Of a stretch of 64,000 nt of DNA, positions 28,654 to 37,187 are shown in pieces; within the stretch, counting starts at the first letter, position 1, and each line of letters starts with the position of its first letter. The DNA comes from Mucilaginibacter flavidus (GTDB lineage Bacteria; Bacteroidota; Bacteroidia; Sphingobacteriales; Sphingobacteriaceae), in the NCBI RefSeq assembly GCF_024055575.1, contig NZ_JAMXOE010000002.1, positions 766,143 through 830,142 of the forward strand, in the 5' to 3' direction. Position numbers and translations under genes: made by a program. A model generated the notes under the pieces. The model was not told the origin of the DNA. It worked only from the letters and a program-made list of their open reading frames with translations, and did not search any database.

Positions 28654-29213
28654 GAATATGAATTATTTTAAGAAGCAATTAATTAACGACCATTAACCCT
28701 ACATGAAAATGAGCCGGATAAGTTGGTAATGAGTCTTAATCGATCCGCTGATTGATAGGAGTTGTACAGATGTAACAATTATAACAAGATTTGTTTGTGC
28801 GTAATACATTATAAATGCAAGACTTATATTTTGACTGGCTTTCTTTAGGCTTGCTAATTCAATCGTTAGATTTGCAGATCATTCCAATCATAAGAAATTA
28901 TTGCATTAAATACTTTTCAAACTAAAAGCTTGCTCTTTACAGGCTTTCAAAAGCTGTTTTTGGAGAAAATCTAATTATTGATATTTAAGTTTATATATAG
29001 TTCTCCTAATGATTGTTCCCACTTTACACCCAAGCGATGAAATACAGGATTGTATTGCACCAAACTAGCCATCATTCTTTAAATTAAATATGCCTGTGTT
29101 TCGCAAAATCAATAATAGCCGGAGGCAGGATTGATTTTATGAAAGTCTGGCGACCCAACACGCCATACTGCCTGTTGCGGATGAAAGTAGCAAGTGGCAG
29201 GATGGCGCGATTT
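28654..29213. other. 560-bp A/T-rich stretch with a long hairpin
   Basis: It contains no frame that I can assign. A long interrupted palindrome lies at 29161-29207, just after the PRTRC operon's last gene. It may be the boundary of the PRTRC module. Confidence 0.4.
29161..29207. other. Long interrupted palindrome at the PRTRC operon end
   Basis: Paired arms: CGCCAT/ATGGCG, then CTGCC/GGCAG, then TTGC/GCAA, separated by one- and two-base mismatches and closing on an 11-base loop. There is no U tract in either direction. It could be a recombination or transfer site or an RNA structure at the transcript end. Confidence 0.5.
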
Positions 29214-29395
29214 TTATTCGTTTTTTAGCCGGAGCAATTTTTGATAGACATCTTCCCAATAAGCCTGTAAGCCCTCATCCAGTAACTTAATGAGGGGTCA
29301 ACATGCCGGTAATGGTGGTAATCGTCCGCTTGCAGGAGGGCTAAATCCAAATTTTCTACGGTAATTATTTTATTATTTTGATCTACAATGGTCAT
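29214..29395 (-). pseudogene. Small PRTRC-linked gene with a frameshift
   Basis: It starts six bases after the ThiF stop and reads MTIVDQNNKIITVENLDLAL, LQADDYHHYRHVDPS. One frame over it continues LIKLLDEGLQAYWEDVYQKL and LRLKNE. The join lies near 29296. Both halves read like real protein, so this is a once intact gene of about 60 aa or a sequencing slip. Confidence 0.5.
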
Positions 29396-29401
29396 GACTG
29401 T

Positions 29402-30208
29402 TCAAGCTACTTTTAGGGGTTGTGTCCTGAAATCATGCAGGTTCATAAAGAAGCCCCTGTTAAATAATAAGCCGTCCTTAAACAGTTGCCACAAAAGGGA
29501 TGAACCCATATTGGCTAAGGTAGAATTGATAAATAAATCCTGTTTGGTCAGGGCTTCGGCTAATGAACAACTTGGCGTATTGTCGGTAGCGTCTGCCGTT
29601 TCTAACAGTTCCTTAAAAGTTTCAGTTACAAATGGCAGGTTCCCCACGGGTGCATATTTCTTCGATTCCGGCTGTTTGTGATTTCCTATGGTTGATAAAA
29701 TCACCTGCCCTGTGTGTTTGCTGTTTCCCAAATCCATCCAGTATAAAGGGCGGTTGCGTTCATAACTTTGGTAGCCTGTAAACTCTTGCAGTATCGTACC
29801 GATTTCAAACCTTGATACGGCATTGTCCACGCAGGTAATGAACAAATTGGCTTTGCCATCATTGGAACGGGTTTCCACGTAGCCTGCATCATAGCGTTGC
29901 GTTATCGCTTTCCAGTTAGTACCAAAAAAGCGGTTAATGCGGTTGATCAATACCACGCTTTTATGCAAGCCGATTTCTGCTTCGGCAAATAATTGTCTGC
30001 CGAGGTTGGCCTCGCTCACCGGATCATCATCATAAGCGAAAACCATTAGCCCCGGATGATTGAGGGCAAGCATAGCCTGATTTATCCGGGCAAGATTGGT
30101 CAGCATTTGGCTACCTGTACCACCACAACCGATTAAGTTAACGGTAATAGGATTGGTGGGGTTTATCAGGTAATTATCGGTAATATGTATGGGCGTTAAT
30201 GTTTTCAT
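29402..30208 (-). CDS. PRTRC-system ThiF-family (E1-like) protein
   Basis: 268 aa E1-like adenylating enzyme. The nucleotide-binding Rossmann motif GCGGTGSQMLTNLARI, the acidic strand end VFAYDDDPVSEANLGRQLF, the CVDNAVSR stretch and a Cys in TPSCSLAEALTKQ, at the position of the E1/ThiF catalytic Cys, are all present. It overlaps the upstream gene by ATGA. PRTRC stands for ParB-Related, ThiF-Related Cassette, found on plasmids and integrative elements. With the ubiquitin-like protein C in the same operon it could charge that protein, but no substrate is known. A fragment of a related gene lies at 14548-14775. Confidence 0.88.
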   Translation of the reverse strand: MKTLTPIHITDNYLINPTNPITVNLIGCGGTGSQMLTNLARINQAMLALNHPGLMVFAYDDDPVSEANLGRQLFAEAEIGLHKSVVLINRINRFFGTNWKAITQRYDAGYVETRSNDGKANLFITCVDNAVSRFEIGTILQEFTGYQSYERNRPLYWMDLGNSKHTGQVILSTIGNHKQPESKKYAPVGNLPFVTETFKELLETADATDNTPSCSLAEALTKQDLFINSTLANMGSSLLWQLFKDGLLFNRGFFMNLHDFRTQPLKVA

Positions 30209-30924
30209 CTGATGAGGTGTTTAATTTGAAATTTGTTGGGTATCAATACATCGGTCGGGAATTGCTCCCCGCTTTCGGTCAGGTGTTGCCATAACTGTAC
30301 GATGTTTCCTTTTACTGGCTGATGCCCCCCAAACAGGTGGCTGAAATAGCTGTTGAAAAAATCGCTTTGCCACAACTCCATAAACTGTTCCAACCCGCAA
30401 TCTTTGGGGATGCTGATTTGCACATTACCCATACAAACCCTACCGTCAGGATAGACATTAAAGTAAGGCGCGTGATATAACAGCGTATCTTCTGTAAAGT
30501 CGGTTTCGGTTACGGCAAAAACCTGTAGGCTATTCTTCCCTGCTTTCCAAACCATTGCAGGGACATGCGCCATTCCCGATGGGATGCCGAGGCTCTCTAT
30601 GAAAAGCAGTTTGATTTGTTGGGGTGGCGTGTGCCAAACGGCAAAGCCTGATGAACTACTATTGATGGTTAGCACGTTAGGGGGCATTAAGCCTTTCGGA
30701 TTTAAAAAGCCCTGCGCCTTTTTTTCATTAACCTGTAATGCTTTTGCTAATTTATGGCTTTCTTGAATAGATAAGGGATGCCCGTTGATGGGGCAGCCCG
30801 AAACGTCCATATCATAACTTTCGATATAAAAATCGGATTGATGGTCATTGCCTGTTTTTTGCATAATCAGCAGGGCTTTTACAGGCTGGTATAAATTTCC
30901 GAAAGTGTTCGTTAAATCTTTCAT
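30205..30924 (-). CDS. PRTRC system protein B
   Basis: 239 aa. I chose the ATG at 30924, which overlaps the upstream stop as ATGA; a start at 30948 would overlap by 28 bases. The pattern fits PRTRC protein B: VKALLIMQKTGNDHQSDFYI, YDMDVSGCPINGHPLSIQ, WHTPPQQIKLLFIESLGIPS, then FNVYPDGRVCMGNVQISIPK and SYFSHLFGGHQPVKG. The biochemical role is unknown. Its coupling to ThiF suggests they act in one complex. Confidence 0.8.
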   Translation of the reverse strand: MKDLTNTFGNLYQPVKALLIMQKTGNDHQSDFYIESYDMDVSGCPINGHPLSIQESHKLAKALQVNEKKAQGFLNPKGLMPPNVLTINSSSSGFAVWHTPPQQIKLLFIESLGIPSGMAHVPAMVWKAGKNSLQVFAVTETDFTEDTLLYHAPYFNVYPDGRVCMGNVQISIPKDCGLEQFMELWQSDFFNSYFSHLFGGHQPVKGNIVQLWQHLTESGEQFPTDVLIPNKFQIKHLIR

Positions 30925-31886
30925 GGCTTGTGGTATAATAGGGTACATAAATCATCGATAAGCCTATATAGCTTATCTTCATAAGCCAGTTCATCGGTAT
31001 ATAATGGTTTATGTTCATTAAAAAAGGTGATGACTTCCGGCTCCTGGTAACGGGAACGTTCGTTAAAATCGTTGTTCACCATGTCCCGCAACGTATCGCT
31101 TACGCTATCGCTCATGCTCCCGACAAAAGAGAAATACTCGTGCATGGCTACATAGTTATCCTCGTAATCTTCCACCTCATAATCTTGTAAACTGGCATGT
31201 TTAAAAAGGTTCATGCCGGGAAAGGTCTGCCATAAGTCCCAACATTTTTGGGCTACGCTCAGGCATTCCTTTTCAAAATCACTTAGGGCATAGAAGTTGG
31301 CGATAAGGCTGTCCAGACTATGACGAAAACCTGTCGCCATCATTTTTTCCTGTATAAAATCACCTTGTGTCAGTGCGTTATCATAGGCTGTTTTTTGCCT
31401 TTTATAATCATGTTCCTCCATATCGTCTTTGCCCTCGGTTATCCATTCGTCCAGTATTTGATAATTGTAAAACATATAGGTGTCCTCGTCCCGGTAATAG
31501 GTAACATCCGCTTCGATATACAGGTAGGCGCAAACGGCGGTAATCAGTTCGGCACAATGGGTGTATTCCGGCTTTTGCCACAGGTCGTAAATCGGCATCA
31601 CCGGGATATAAAACAAGCCAAAATCCTGATTGAATGTTTCTTTAACGGTCAGGCAGGTATGACTATCTTCCTGTTCCACGATCAGCAGTTCCCGATACCT
31701 GCCCTTTTTTTTTAGTTGGCGGTTGACCTCCTTTTCTGCCATCAGAATATTATAAGGGTAGGGCAGTTGTCGATAGCCTGTCAGGTTTAAACCATAGTGT
31801 TTAACCAGGTGTGAGAGGGATTTAAAAAAATCCCCCTCTACTGCTGATTGTTTTGGCAATTCCGTTGCCGGCTGGTACATGGGCAT
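30921..31886 (-). CDS. PRTRC-operon protein, probably F-type
   Basis: 321 aa from the ATG at 31886 (MPMYQPATELPKQ). The longer frame from 32036 would overlap a separate small gene and reads as non-native sequence. Soluble and acidic, with many aromatic residues (YGLNLTGYRQLPYPYNILMA; ELITAVCAYLYIEADVTYY; YNYQILDEWITEG). Position between C and B fits PRTRC protein F, but I see no diagnostic motif, so the letter is uncertain. Confidence 0.65.
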   Translation of the reverse strand: MPMYQPATELPKQSAVEGDFFKSLSHLVKHYGLNLTGYRQLPYPYNILMAEKEVNRQLKKKGRYRELLIVEQEDSHTCLTVKETFNQDFGLFYIPVMPIYDLWQKPEYTHCAELITAVCAYLYIEADVTYYRDEDTYMFYNYQILDEWITEGKDDMEEHDYKRQKTAYDNALTQGDFIQEKMMATGFRHSLDSLIANFYALSDFEKECLSVAQKCWDLWQTFPGMNLFKHASLQDYEVEDYEDNYVAMHEYFSFVGSMSDSVSDTLRDMVNNDFNERSRYQEPEVITFFNEHKPLYTDELAYEDKLYRLIDDLCTLLYHKP

Positions 31887-31897
31887 AAAGCTGTGCC

Positions 31898-32071
31898 TTA
31901 AAAAACCATTGGCAACAGGTTCTGCGGTGCGGAGCGTGGGCGGTTGAGCCTTGCTTCCTGCGCATCGGGTAGCCTGTCGAGGTCTTTTGCGAAATGTGCG
32001 AGTTGCTGATGTAGCTTCCATTGTTGCTGATTGCATTGTTTAATTAATCCTTTGTTCTCATTCGTTTTCAT
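31898..32071 (-). CDS. Small PRTRC-operon protein, 57 aa
   Basis: It starts three bases after the stop of PRTRC C and ends 11 bases before the next start, so it fits the operon exactly. The sequence is hydrophilic and basic, rich in Gln (MKTNENKGLIKQCNQQQWKL; HQQLAHFAKDLDRLPDAQEA). No family recognised. It is easily missed because of its length. Confidence 0.7.
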   Translation of the reverse strand: MKTNENKGLIKQCNQQQWKLHQQLAHFAKDLDRLPDAQEARLNRPRSAPQNLLPMVF

Positions 32072-32074
32072 CGA

Positions 32075-32293
32075 CTATCCTTTCACTCCTATGGTGGATA
32101 CAAATTTATATTCCCGGCAGTCATCTACAAACTCAGGCCCTGAAATTTTGGCGGTAGTGAGGATGGCGTACAGGTTCGCATAATAGTTGCATACTGCTTC
32201 GGGGCTAAAATCTTCGTTAGGGTCGGTCAGGCGGATTTTTTGCCCGTTCTCGGTGTGGACAAAAACTCTTGGTAGTAATTTCGTTTCTAACAT
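32075..32293 (-). CDS. PRTRC system protein C (ubiquitin-like)
   Basis: 72 aa, the normal size for PRTRC C, a small ubiquitin-like protein. Typical features: an early RVF strand, SPEAVCNYYANLYAILTTAK, ISGPEFVDD, a late YKFVSTIGVKG end. The C-terminal Gly after Lys would be the end to be activated if the ThiF-type protein charges it, but this is inference. It lies between E and the 57-aa gene. Confidence 0.85.
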   Translation of the reverse strand: MLETKLLPRVFVHTENGQKIRLTDPNEDFSPEAVCNYYANLYAILTTAKISGPEFVDDCREYKFVSTIGVKG

Positions 32294-32305
32294 GGCTGTG
32301 TTTCT

Positions 32306-32893
32306 TTAAGAGTTGTAATTCAATAATGCTTTCTCGTATAGGTTGGCTTGTTGCTCCAAATACTGGCGTTTCTTTTTCAGTTCGTTTTCTTTGTTGGGGT
32401 GTTCCTCTACGCTTGGCAGGATGGTCAGGGCTTCGGAAAACTTGAACTTTTTAATCAGTTCGGTTACATTTTCCATTGTCGTATCGTAGACTTTTTTCTT
32501 GTCCTCTTTACTGATTTTTGGTTCAGGTAGTTCCGCATCTTCCGTCTTTTTCGGGGTGGCGGTTGCCTGTGCTTTTTCCTTATTCTTTTTGTCCTGCTCC
32601 AATTTAGAAGCTGCTTTAGCCTGTTCCACGCTTTTTAAATGCGCTTCCAAATTGGTTTGCAGTTCTGCGGTTTTTACTAACGGGTCGGTAATTTTGGTAA
32701 AAAATGCTTCGTCTAAGTCCTGCGCTGTGCCTGTGAGCGTATAAGGGATAATCAGCTTTACCGCTTTATCCCCGCAGGTAGCGTTAAATAATTCAGATAC
32801 GGTCATGTTGCCATCTGCATCGGTTTGAATGACTAACTTCCATGTACCGGGAAGATTGAGGCTTGCTATATTTTGAAAAAAGTTCGTTGTCAT
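32306..32893 (-). CDS. PRTRC system protein E
   Basis: 195 aa. The N-terminal ~95 residues fit PRTRC E (FFQNIASLNLPGTWKLVIQT; DGNMTVSEL; LIIPYTLTGTAQDLDEAFF). A charged linker follows (KAQATATPKKTEDAELPEPK) and a C-terminal helical pair (FKFSEALTILPSVEEHPNKE; KRQYLEQQANLYEKALLNY). Gap to PRTRC C is 12 bases. Function unknown. Confidence 0.82.
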   Translation of the reverse strand: MTTNFFQNIASLNLPGTWKLVIQTDADGNMTVSELFNATCGDKAVKLIIPYTLTGTAQDLDEAFFTKITDPLVKTAELQTNLEAHLKSVEQAKAASKLEQDKKNKEKAQATATPKKTEDAELPEPKISKEDKKKVYDTTMENVTELIKKFKFSEALTILPSVEEHPNKENELKKKRQYLEQQANLYEKALLNYNS

Positions 32894-32898
32894 GATTT

Positions 32899-33573
32899 TT
32901 AATTTTTAAGTGTGCGTTTATTCAATTTAACTAAATGGTTTGCCGACCTGCCATCTGTGGTAAACAGGTATTCATTCGTTAAAATGCTTTCCTTGATGGC
33001 GGTATCGCTGGTTAGAAATTCGTATTGTTTTTCGAGTGTTTGATATAGGTAGCGGTTCAGGATTTCAGCGAACGAGCGTAGCCATTCTTCGAGTTTGTCC
33101 AGTTCTTCAAAGATGTTATCATGCGTTTTGCCGTCCCTGATAAATCCGGAAATGCCTAAATCTGTTACTATGCCAAACTGCCTCGACCTGCAAATGATTT
33201 GTGGTTCGCTTGGTAACAATCCCTTAGCGACCAATGCAATTACGCTGCGGTCAATCTGCGGAATACTGAATACAAATTCCTGCATTGGCGCATAGTCTTT
33301 CCACGATTGGTTGGCAACTGCGATAAGCAATTTGGGTATGTCCACTATAGCGGAAAAGCCGCTACCATCGCCCTGCGAATAAAAGCCCCTGAATTTGATA
33401 CTGTCATTGTTGACCGCTATGCCTAAGTAGGAACACAGTTCTATAAAGTCCTCCAGTTCATCATCCCACCAATTAAAATTGACGTTTAAATCCCTGTAGG
33501 TCGTCAATGCCTTTTGTTTGGCTTCCTTTTCCAATTCATTAAAACTATATAGTTTGAGTGTTATCGTTTTCAT
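32899..33573 (-). CDS. Mobile-element hypothetical protein (plasmid/ICE type)
   Basis: 224 aa, soluble. It opens TITLKLYSFNELEKEAKQKA and LTTYRDLNVNFNWWDDELED, a start common in phage and plasmid hypothetical proteins, then IKFRGFYSQGDGSGFSAIVD. No catalytic motif seen. It overlaps the upstream gene by ATGA and is five bases from PRTRC E, so it is part of the operon. Confidence 0.7.
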   Translation of the reverse strand: MKTITLKLYSFNELEKEAKQKALTTYRDLNVNFNWWDDELEDFIELCSYLGIAVNNDSIKFRGFYSQGDGSGFSAIVDIPKLLIAVANQSWKDYAPMQEFVFSIPQIDRSVIALVAKGLLPSEPQIICRSRQFGIVTDLGISGFIRDGKTHDNIFEELDKLEEWLRSFAEILNRYLYQTLEKQYEFLTSDTAIKESILTNEYLFTTDGRSANHLVKLNKRTLKN

Positions 33574-33923
33574 GGCTTTATAGGGGTTTTGTTTTCAATG
33601 GATGACAAATAAGCGGTGTACCTGCGGGTCAGATTTTCGCCCTTTCGGAAGATTTCCGTTTTATAGAAATATATCTCGTCAAAAAAAGCTACGGTTTTAG
33701 TTTGCAGATTGATTTCATAGCGGTAGGTCGCATTGATGCGTAATTCGTTTAAGGCGCAATGCTCGGTTAGCAAAGCCAGTTCCGCATCTGCATCGTTGAG
33801 TGATAAAAGCACGAGCAATAGCCTTTCCACAATGTACCCCTGTTCGGGTGCGCTACTGCTGTCGGCAACGCAAATAATCGCTTCGCCATTAGTAAGGGTG
33901 ATATAAAGATTTGAACGTGTCAT
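33570..33923 (-). CDS. Hypothetical protein of the PRTRC operon, 117 aa
   Basis: Soluble beta-rich protein (SNLYITLTNGEAIICVADSS; AELALLTEHCALNELRIN; YEINLQTKTVAFFDEIYF). No family recognised. Coupled to the next gene by ATGA and 43 bases after the DUF932 gene. Confidence 0.65.
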   Translation of the reverse strand: MTRSNLYITLTNGEAIICVADSSSAPEQGYIVERLLLVLLSLNDADAELALLTEHCALNELRINATYRYEINLQTKTVAFFDEIYFYKTEIFRKGENLTRRYTAYLSSIENKTPIKP

Positions 33924-33966
33924 TTTCTTTTGATTTAATTAAGGGGAGATTGCTCCCCCCGGATGG

Positions 33967-35034
33967 TTAGTTAAGGATTAAGGCACTTGCACCACTGCGG
34001 GAAAAATCACGGCAGAGGTTAAAGGCAGTTTGTGCTCGTTGTTTGGCTGTCCCCTCGATGATGGATTTAAATTTGGCTTCTTCGTCCTTATAGTTGCGGA
34101 CATTTTGAAAGTAACCTGTAACGGCATTGTATGCGCCAAACACTGTTCCGGCGGTAGTTTCCATTTGTTGGGTAGGACTGCTAAAAGCATACTCATATAC
34201 CTTGTCAACCATATTGGTGTAGGTGGTTGAAAGTTCATCGTCCTTGCCTAATTCGAGATTTTTAAGGACTTCCTTATTCGGTGCCATTGCCACCTGTATC
34301 AATTTTTTTACTTCCTTATCGGTGATACGTACCTGTGACCAATTGTTAAACAAGTCCTGCAATTCTGCCCCTAAGTTTGAACTGATGCCCATTAGGGTAT
34401 GCGCTTGTTTTAAACGGTCGTTTGCAGATGCGGTATGACGGATTTTGATTGCGCCTGAATGGTTGGCTAATGCAGCGTTAAGCGTATTATTACACACAAT
34501 TCTAATAGGTGTAAATGCTGCGGTAATACTGCCGAAACCATCGTGCGAAGTGGTCAGGAAAAGGTATTTTTCAATAAAATCGTCTTTGCCTACACGAATA
34601 TAGCCGGGCAGTTTGGCGGTGATAAATATACGCTCGCCTTTGCCTAAAGCCCCTGCGGTTTCGTATAAAATACCATCACCGCCACCTACGATAGCATCAA
34701 AAAACTCGAAGGCATTTACATTTTGTACGACTTCGTAATCCCTGCCCACGACACCCAAAACCTGCTCGGTATCGGTGCGCATAGTAGCGAAGTAGTTAGG
34801 CACTTCGATTTCAGGAATGAGTATATCTGTATCGGGGTCGCCAGTATGGTTCTCGGTATCATAGGTAAACAAGGGGCGTTTTTCTACGAAGTAGTCAAGC
34901 CCTGCGTATTTAATGGCTTCGGCGCTGGTGGGGTGTTGTTCCACTATCTTACCTAATCCATGCCATGCCCTTTCCTTTACGCTGAAAAAGCTGTATTCCT
35001 GATTTGCTTCGTTATAATTTAAGTTATGTGCCAT
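33967..35034 (-). CDS. DUF932 (phage/plasmid-like) protein
   Basis: 355 aa, full length for DUF932 proteins of phages and plasmids, whose role is unknown. Characteristic: FSVKERAWHGLGKIVEQHPT, YFATMRTDTEQVLGVVGRDY, NAFEFFDAIVGGGDGILYET, TPIRIVCNNTLNAALANH, SAND-type KIRHTASANDRLKQA. Usually found beside SSB and replication genes, as here. Confidence 0.9.
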   Translation of the reverse strand: MAHNLNYNEANQEYSFFSVKERAWHGLGKIVEQHPTSAEAIKYAGLDYFVEKRPLFTYDTENHTGDPDTDILIPEIEVPNYFATMRTDTEQVLGVVGRDYEVVQNVNAFEFFDAIVGGGDGILYETAGALGKGERIFITAKLPGYIRVGKDDFIEKYLFLTTSHDGFGSITAAFTPIRIVCNNTLNAALANHSGAIKIRHTASANDRLKQAHTLMGISSNLGAELQDLFNNWSQVRITDKEVKKLIQVAMAPNKEVLKNLELGKDDELSTTYTNMVDKVYEYAFSSPTQQMETTAGTVFGAYNAVTGYFQNVRNYKDEEAKFKSIIEGTAKQRAQTAFNLCRDFSRSGASALILN

Positions 35035-35079
35035 GATGGTAATTTTTAAATTTTGTAAATTGTTAATGAATGGGATTGC

Positions 35080-35472
35080 TTAAAATGGCAGGTCGTCGTC
35101 GTCTTTACCTGCGCCAGCCGTTACCGCTTTTTTCTCTTTGCCTTCTGTTGGGTCGGCACTTTTGGGAGTTAGCGAAAACAGCTTGATGGTGTCGCAGGTG
35201 CAAATCAACCTTGCCTTAATGCCATCGCTTTTGCTTTGGTAGCCCTGTGCTTCCATCCATCCTGAAATTTCTACTACTGCGCCTTTGGTGAGGTATTCGG
35301 CAATGCCGGAGTTGCGCCAGTAAGCGCAGTCAACGAATGCGGTTTTTTCCTTTTTTTCACCCGCTTTGTTTTTCCATTTTTGGTTAATGGCTACGGTAAA
35401 ATTGATTACCTGTTTGTCCCCTTTTACCGCCTTTACTTCTGCGTTTGCGGTTAATCTTCCTGTGAATAGCAT
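35080..35472 (-). CDS. ssb: Single-stranded DNA-binding protein
   Basis: 130 aa from MLFTGRLTANAEVKAVKGDK; a start at 35574 would add a non-conserved leader. One OB-fold domain (INFTVAINQKWKNKAGEKKE; AFVDCAYWRNSGIAEYLTKG; VVEISGWMEAQGY) and a flexible linker ending in the acidic tip DDDDLPF used to recruit repair and replication partners. Shorter than chromosomal SSB and first in the PRTRC operon, so it is probably the element's own copy. Confidence 0.92.
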   Translation of the reverse strand: MLFTGRLTANAEVKAVKGDKQVINFTVAINQKWKNKAGEKKEKTAFVDCAYWRNSGIAEYLTKGAVVEISGWMEAQGYQSKSDGIKARLICTCDTIKLFSLTPKSADPTEGKEKKAVTAGAGKDDDDLPF

Positions 35473-36106
35473 AATTTTAATGTTTAATAATGAATAAATT
35501 GTTGTTTGCTTTTTCCTTTCGCCGCCTTGCCCTGATTGATTATTTTTAAAAGAAAAAGGGGAAAAAGAAAGCAAATCTTAAAGCCCGGCAGCGGGCAAAA
35601 GGAAACGGAATAATTGGAGGGGACCCGCCCATAGGCGGGGAGGAAACCGTTTATGCCGTAGTCTTTTGCAAACCCCACGACAACTCCAGGCTTGATTTTA
35701 GCTGCGCTTTTTACCCGTTTCGATTAAAATACTCATTGATTAAATAAAAAATGCCATTGGAGCCGTAGGCGATAACGACCTCAGCCGGAAAAAAAAGTCA
35801 GAGGCAATCAGGAAACACAAAGTGTTCAACTAAAAATCTCCGTAGTTTGCTAATCTGAGGAGGAAAGCAGGTGAAATCCTAAAATACGGCAGCCTCGCAA
35901 AAGCGGCTTGACCCGGCAAAATGTAATGAGCGTGGTCAACAAATGCGGGCACCGTGACATTTTTATATCCGCTGGTTAGGCTGTTGCGCAGGGTAAATTG
36001 TTAACCATTTATTCGCAAAAGGGATAGGAGCGGCATCCTGCGTAGCAGATATAGCGGAAAGCCCGGCCCGAAGGGCTTGCCCAAATAGGGACTAACTAAA
36101 TAACGA
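35473..36106. other. ~630-bp non-coding region before the ssb operon
   Basis: No credible gene. It carries several GC-rich inverted repeats: CCCGCC/GGCGGG around CATA (35624-35639), and AGCCC/GGGCT around 36060-36078. The base composition is higher in G+C than its flanks. It could hold the operon's promoter, a structured leader, or an origin or transfer region of the PRTRC element. Confidence 0.45.
35624..35639. other. GC-rich hairpin in the ssb leader
   Basis: CCCGCC and GGCGGG arms with loop CATA. It lies about 150 bases upstream of the ssb start, with no U run. Confidence 0.4.
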
Positions 36107-36107
36107 G

Positions 36108-36138
36108 TTGACAAAAACAATAGGCATACCTATATTTA
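36108..36138 (+). promoter_or_regulatory. Bacteroidota-type promoter
   Basis: TTG at 36108-36110 and TATATTTA at 36131-36138, 20 bases apart, fit the minus-33/minus-7 layout of the primary sigma. Transcription should start near 36145, before the ATG at 36171. This argues against using the TTG as a start codon. Confidence 0.6.
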
Positions 36139-36170
36139 CAATATGTCGGACGAATGCAAATAACCAAAGT

Positions 36171-36617
36171 ATGGGCGCGTTATCATTTTTGCTGAAGCTG
36201 TTTAAGTTGAAACCGGGTTGGAACGGAACACCGGAAATGTACCTGGCGATGGTAATGGAGGTACAGTCAAGAAATAATAAGGAATATTCAGTGGTTGAAG
36301 TGCTGCAGTGGGGCGAGATCATGCAAAAAGTGATCAAAATCGATCTGTCACCTTATAAAGATTTCGCTGACCTGCTGAAAAACGGAAAGCCGGATTTTTC
36401 AAAGGTTGAAAAAATGAGGGAAAAGATTGATGAGCTCCATCACCGGAAAGAGTTAAAGCAAGCGATATATGGGACAGACGTTGATTTAGGGGAGGATGAT
36501 GTCATGAAAAGTGATTCAGAAAGTGCCGTTTTTGCCAGGAAGATGGTTAAAGACTTATCGGAATATGTTCAATTTTCACCTGAAGAGCAAAAGAAGCTGG
36601 ATGAGCTTGACCATTAG
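36171..36617 (+). CDS. Hypothetical protein, 148 aa
   Basis: Start at the ATG 36171 (MGALSFLLKLFKLKPGWNGT), after the predicted promoter. Soluble and charged: PEMYLAMVMEVQSRNNKEYS, VVEVLQWGEIMQKVIKIDLS, KMREKIDELHHRKELKQAIY. No family recognised. Its 3' end overlaps the convergent kinase fragment. Confidence 0.6.
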   Translation: MGALSFLLKLFKLKPGWNGTPEMYLAMVMEVQSRNNKEYSVVEVLQWGEIMQKVIKIDLSPYKDFADLLKNGKPDFSKVEKMREKIDELHHRKELKQAIYGTDVDLGEDDVMKSDSESAVFARKMVKDLSEYVQFSPEEQKKLDELDH

Positions 36618-36989
36618 CAAATAAAAACTTATAGGAAGGCAGTTCAATAAAAAAAGTGGGCCTTTGTTTTCAACGCTTTCAAACCAGATCCTGCCGCCAT
36701 GCTGTTCCATTGTTTTTTTAGCGAAATATAAACCAAGACCGGTCGGTGTTTCACCTTCGGTACCAGGCAGCTGCGCTTGAGTAAACTGGTCAAAAACAAA
36801 ACCTTGAATTTCAAACGGGATGCCAATACCGTCGTCCTTAATAGCTAAAAGCCACTTAGGTTTATTGAACCCACTTTTAATAATCTTGCTGGAAATATTG
36901 ATTAATCCGTTTTTTGGTGAGAACTTTACGGCATTCGACAGGATATTATGCAATACACTTTGAAAGTGGTTCTGATCGATTTTATCAAT
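36576..36989 (-). pseudogene. Histidine kinase ATPase-domain fragment
   Basis: N box (NILSNAVKFSPKNG), G1 (KDDGIGIPFEIQGFVFDQF) and G2 (PTGLGLYFAKKTMEQHGGRI) are present. Everything upstream of DKIDQNHFQS is gone, with an in-frame stop at 36990-36992. The end is shifted: another frame gives the expected TFFIELP. It cannot sense or autophosphorylate. Next to the break the plus strand has a 27-codon scrap (36996-37079, APVDSALLERVTAIEQQVAD) of another lost gene. Confidence 0.75.
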
Positions 36990-37088
36990 TCAACGATGGC
37001 ACCAGTCGATTCAGCGTTGCTTGAAAGGGTAACAGCCATTGAACAACAAGTTGCTGACCAAAAGCCCGGCGTTGATTAGTTATCTTCA

Positions 37089-37187
37089 TTACGCTGTACT
37101 TATTCATCACCACACTTATAAAGCATCACTTCCCGGCTATCTATAAATTGAATACACCATACTTTCCACGTTTTGAAAGTTGCCGCA
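37089..37187 (-). repeat. Diverged ~95-bp repeat, copy A
   Basis: It shares ATCACTTC-CGGC-ATCTATAAATTGAA and flanking words with 38688-38781. Both copies encode TFKT, VW, QFID and REVML on the minus strand, so they are paralogous gene parts. Confidence 0.55.

Noticed and set aside
31887..32036. N-terminal extension of the F-like PRTRC gene
   Set aside because: It overlaps a well-placed 57-codon gene in another frame and its residues look non-native.
36108..36170. TTG start giving a 169-aa protein
   Set aside because: The TTG fits a promoter minus-33 element with TATATTTA 20 bases later, so it lies upstream of the transcript.
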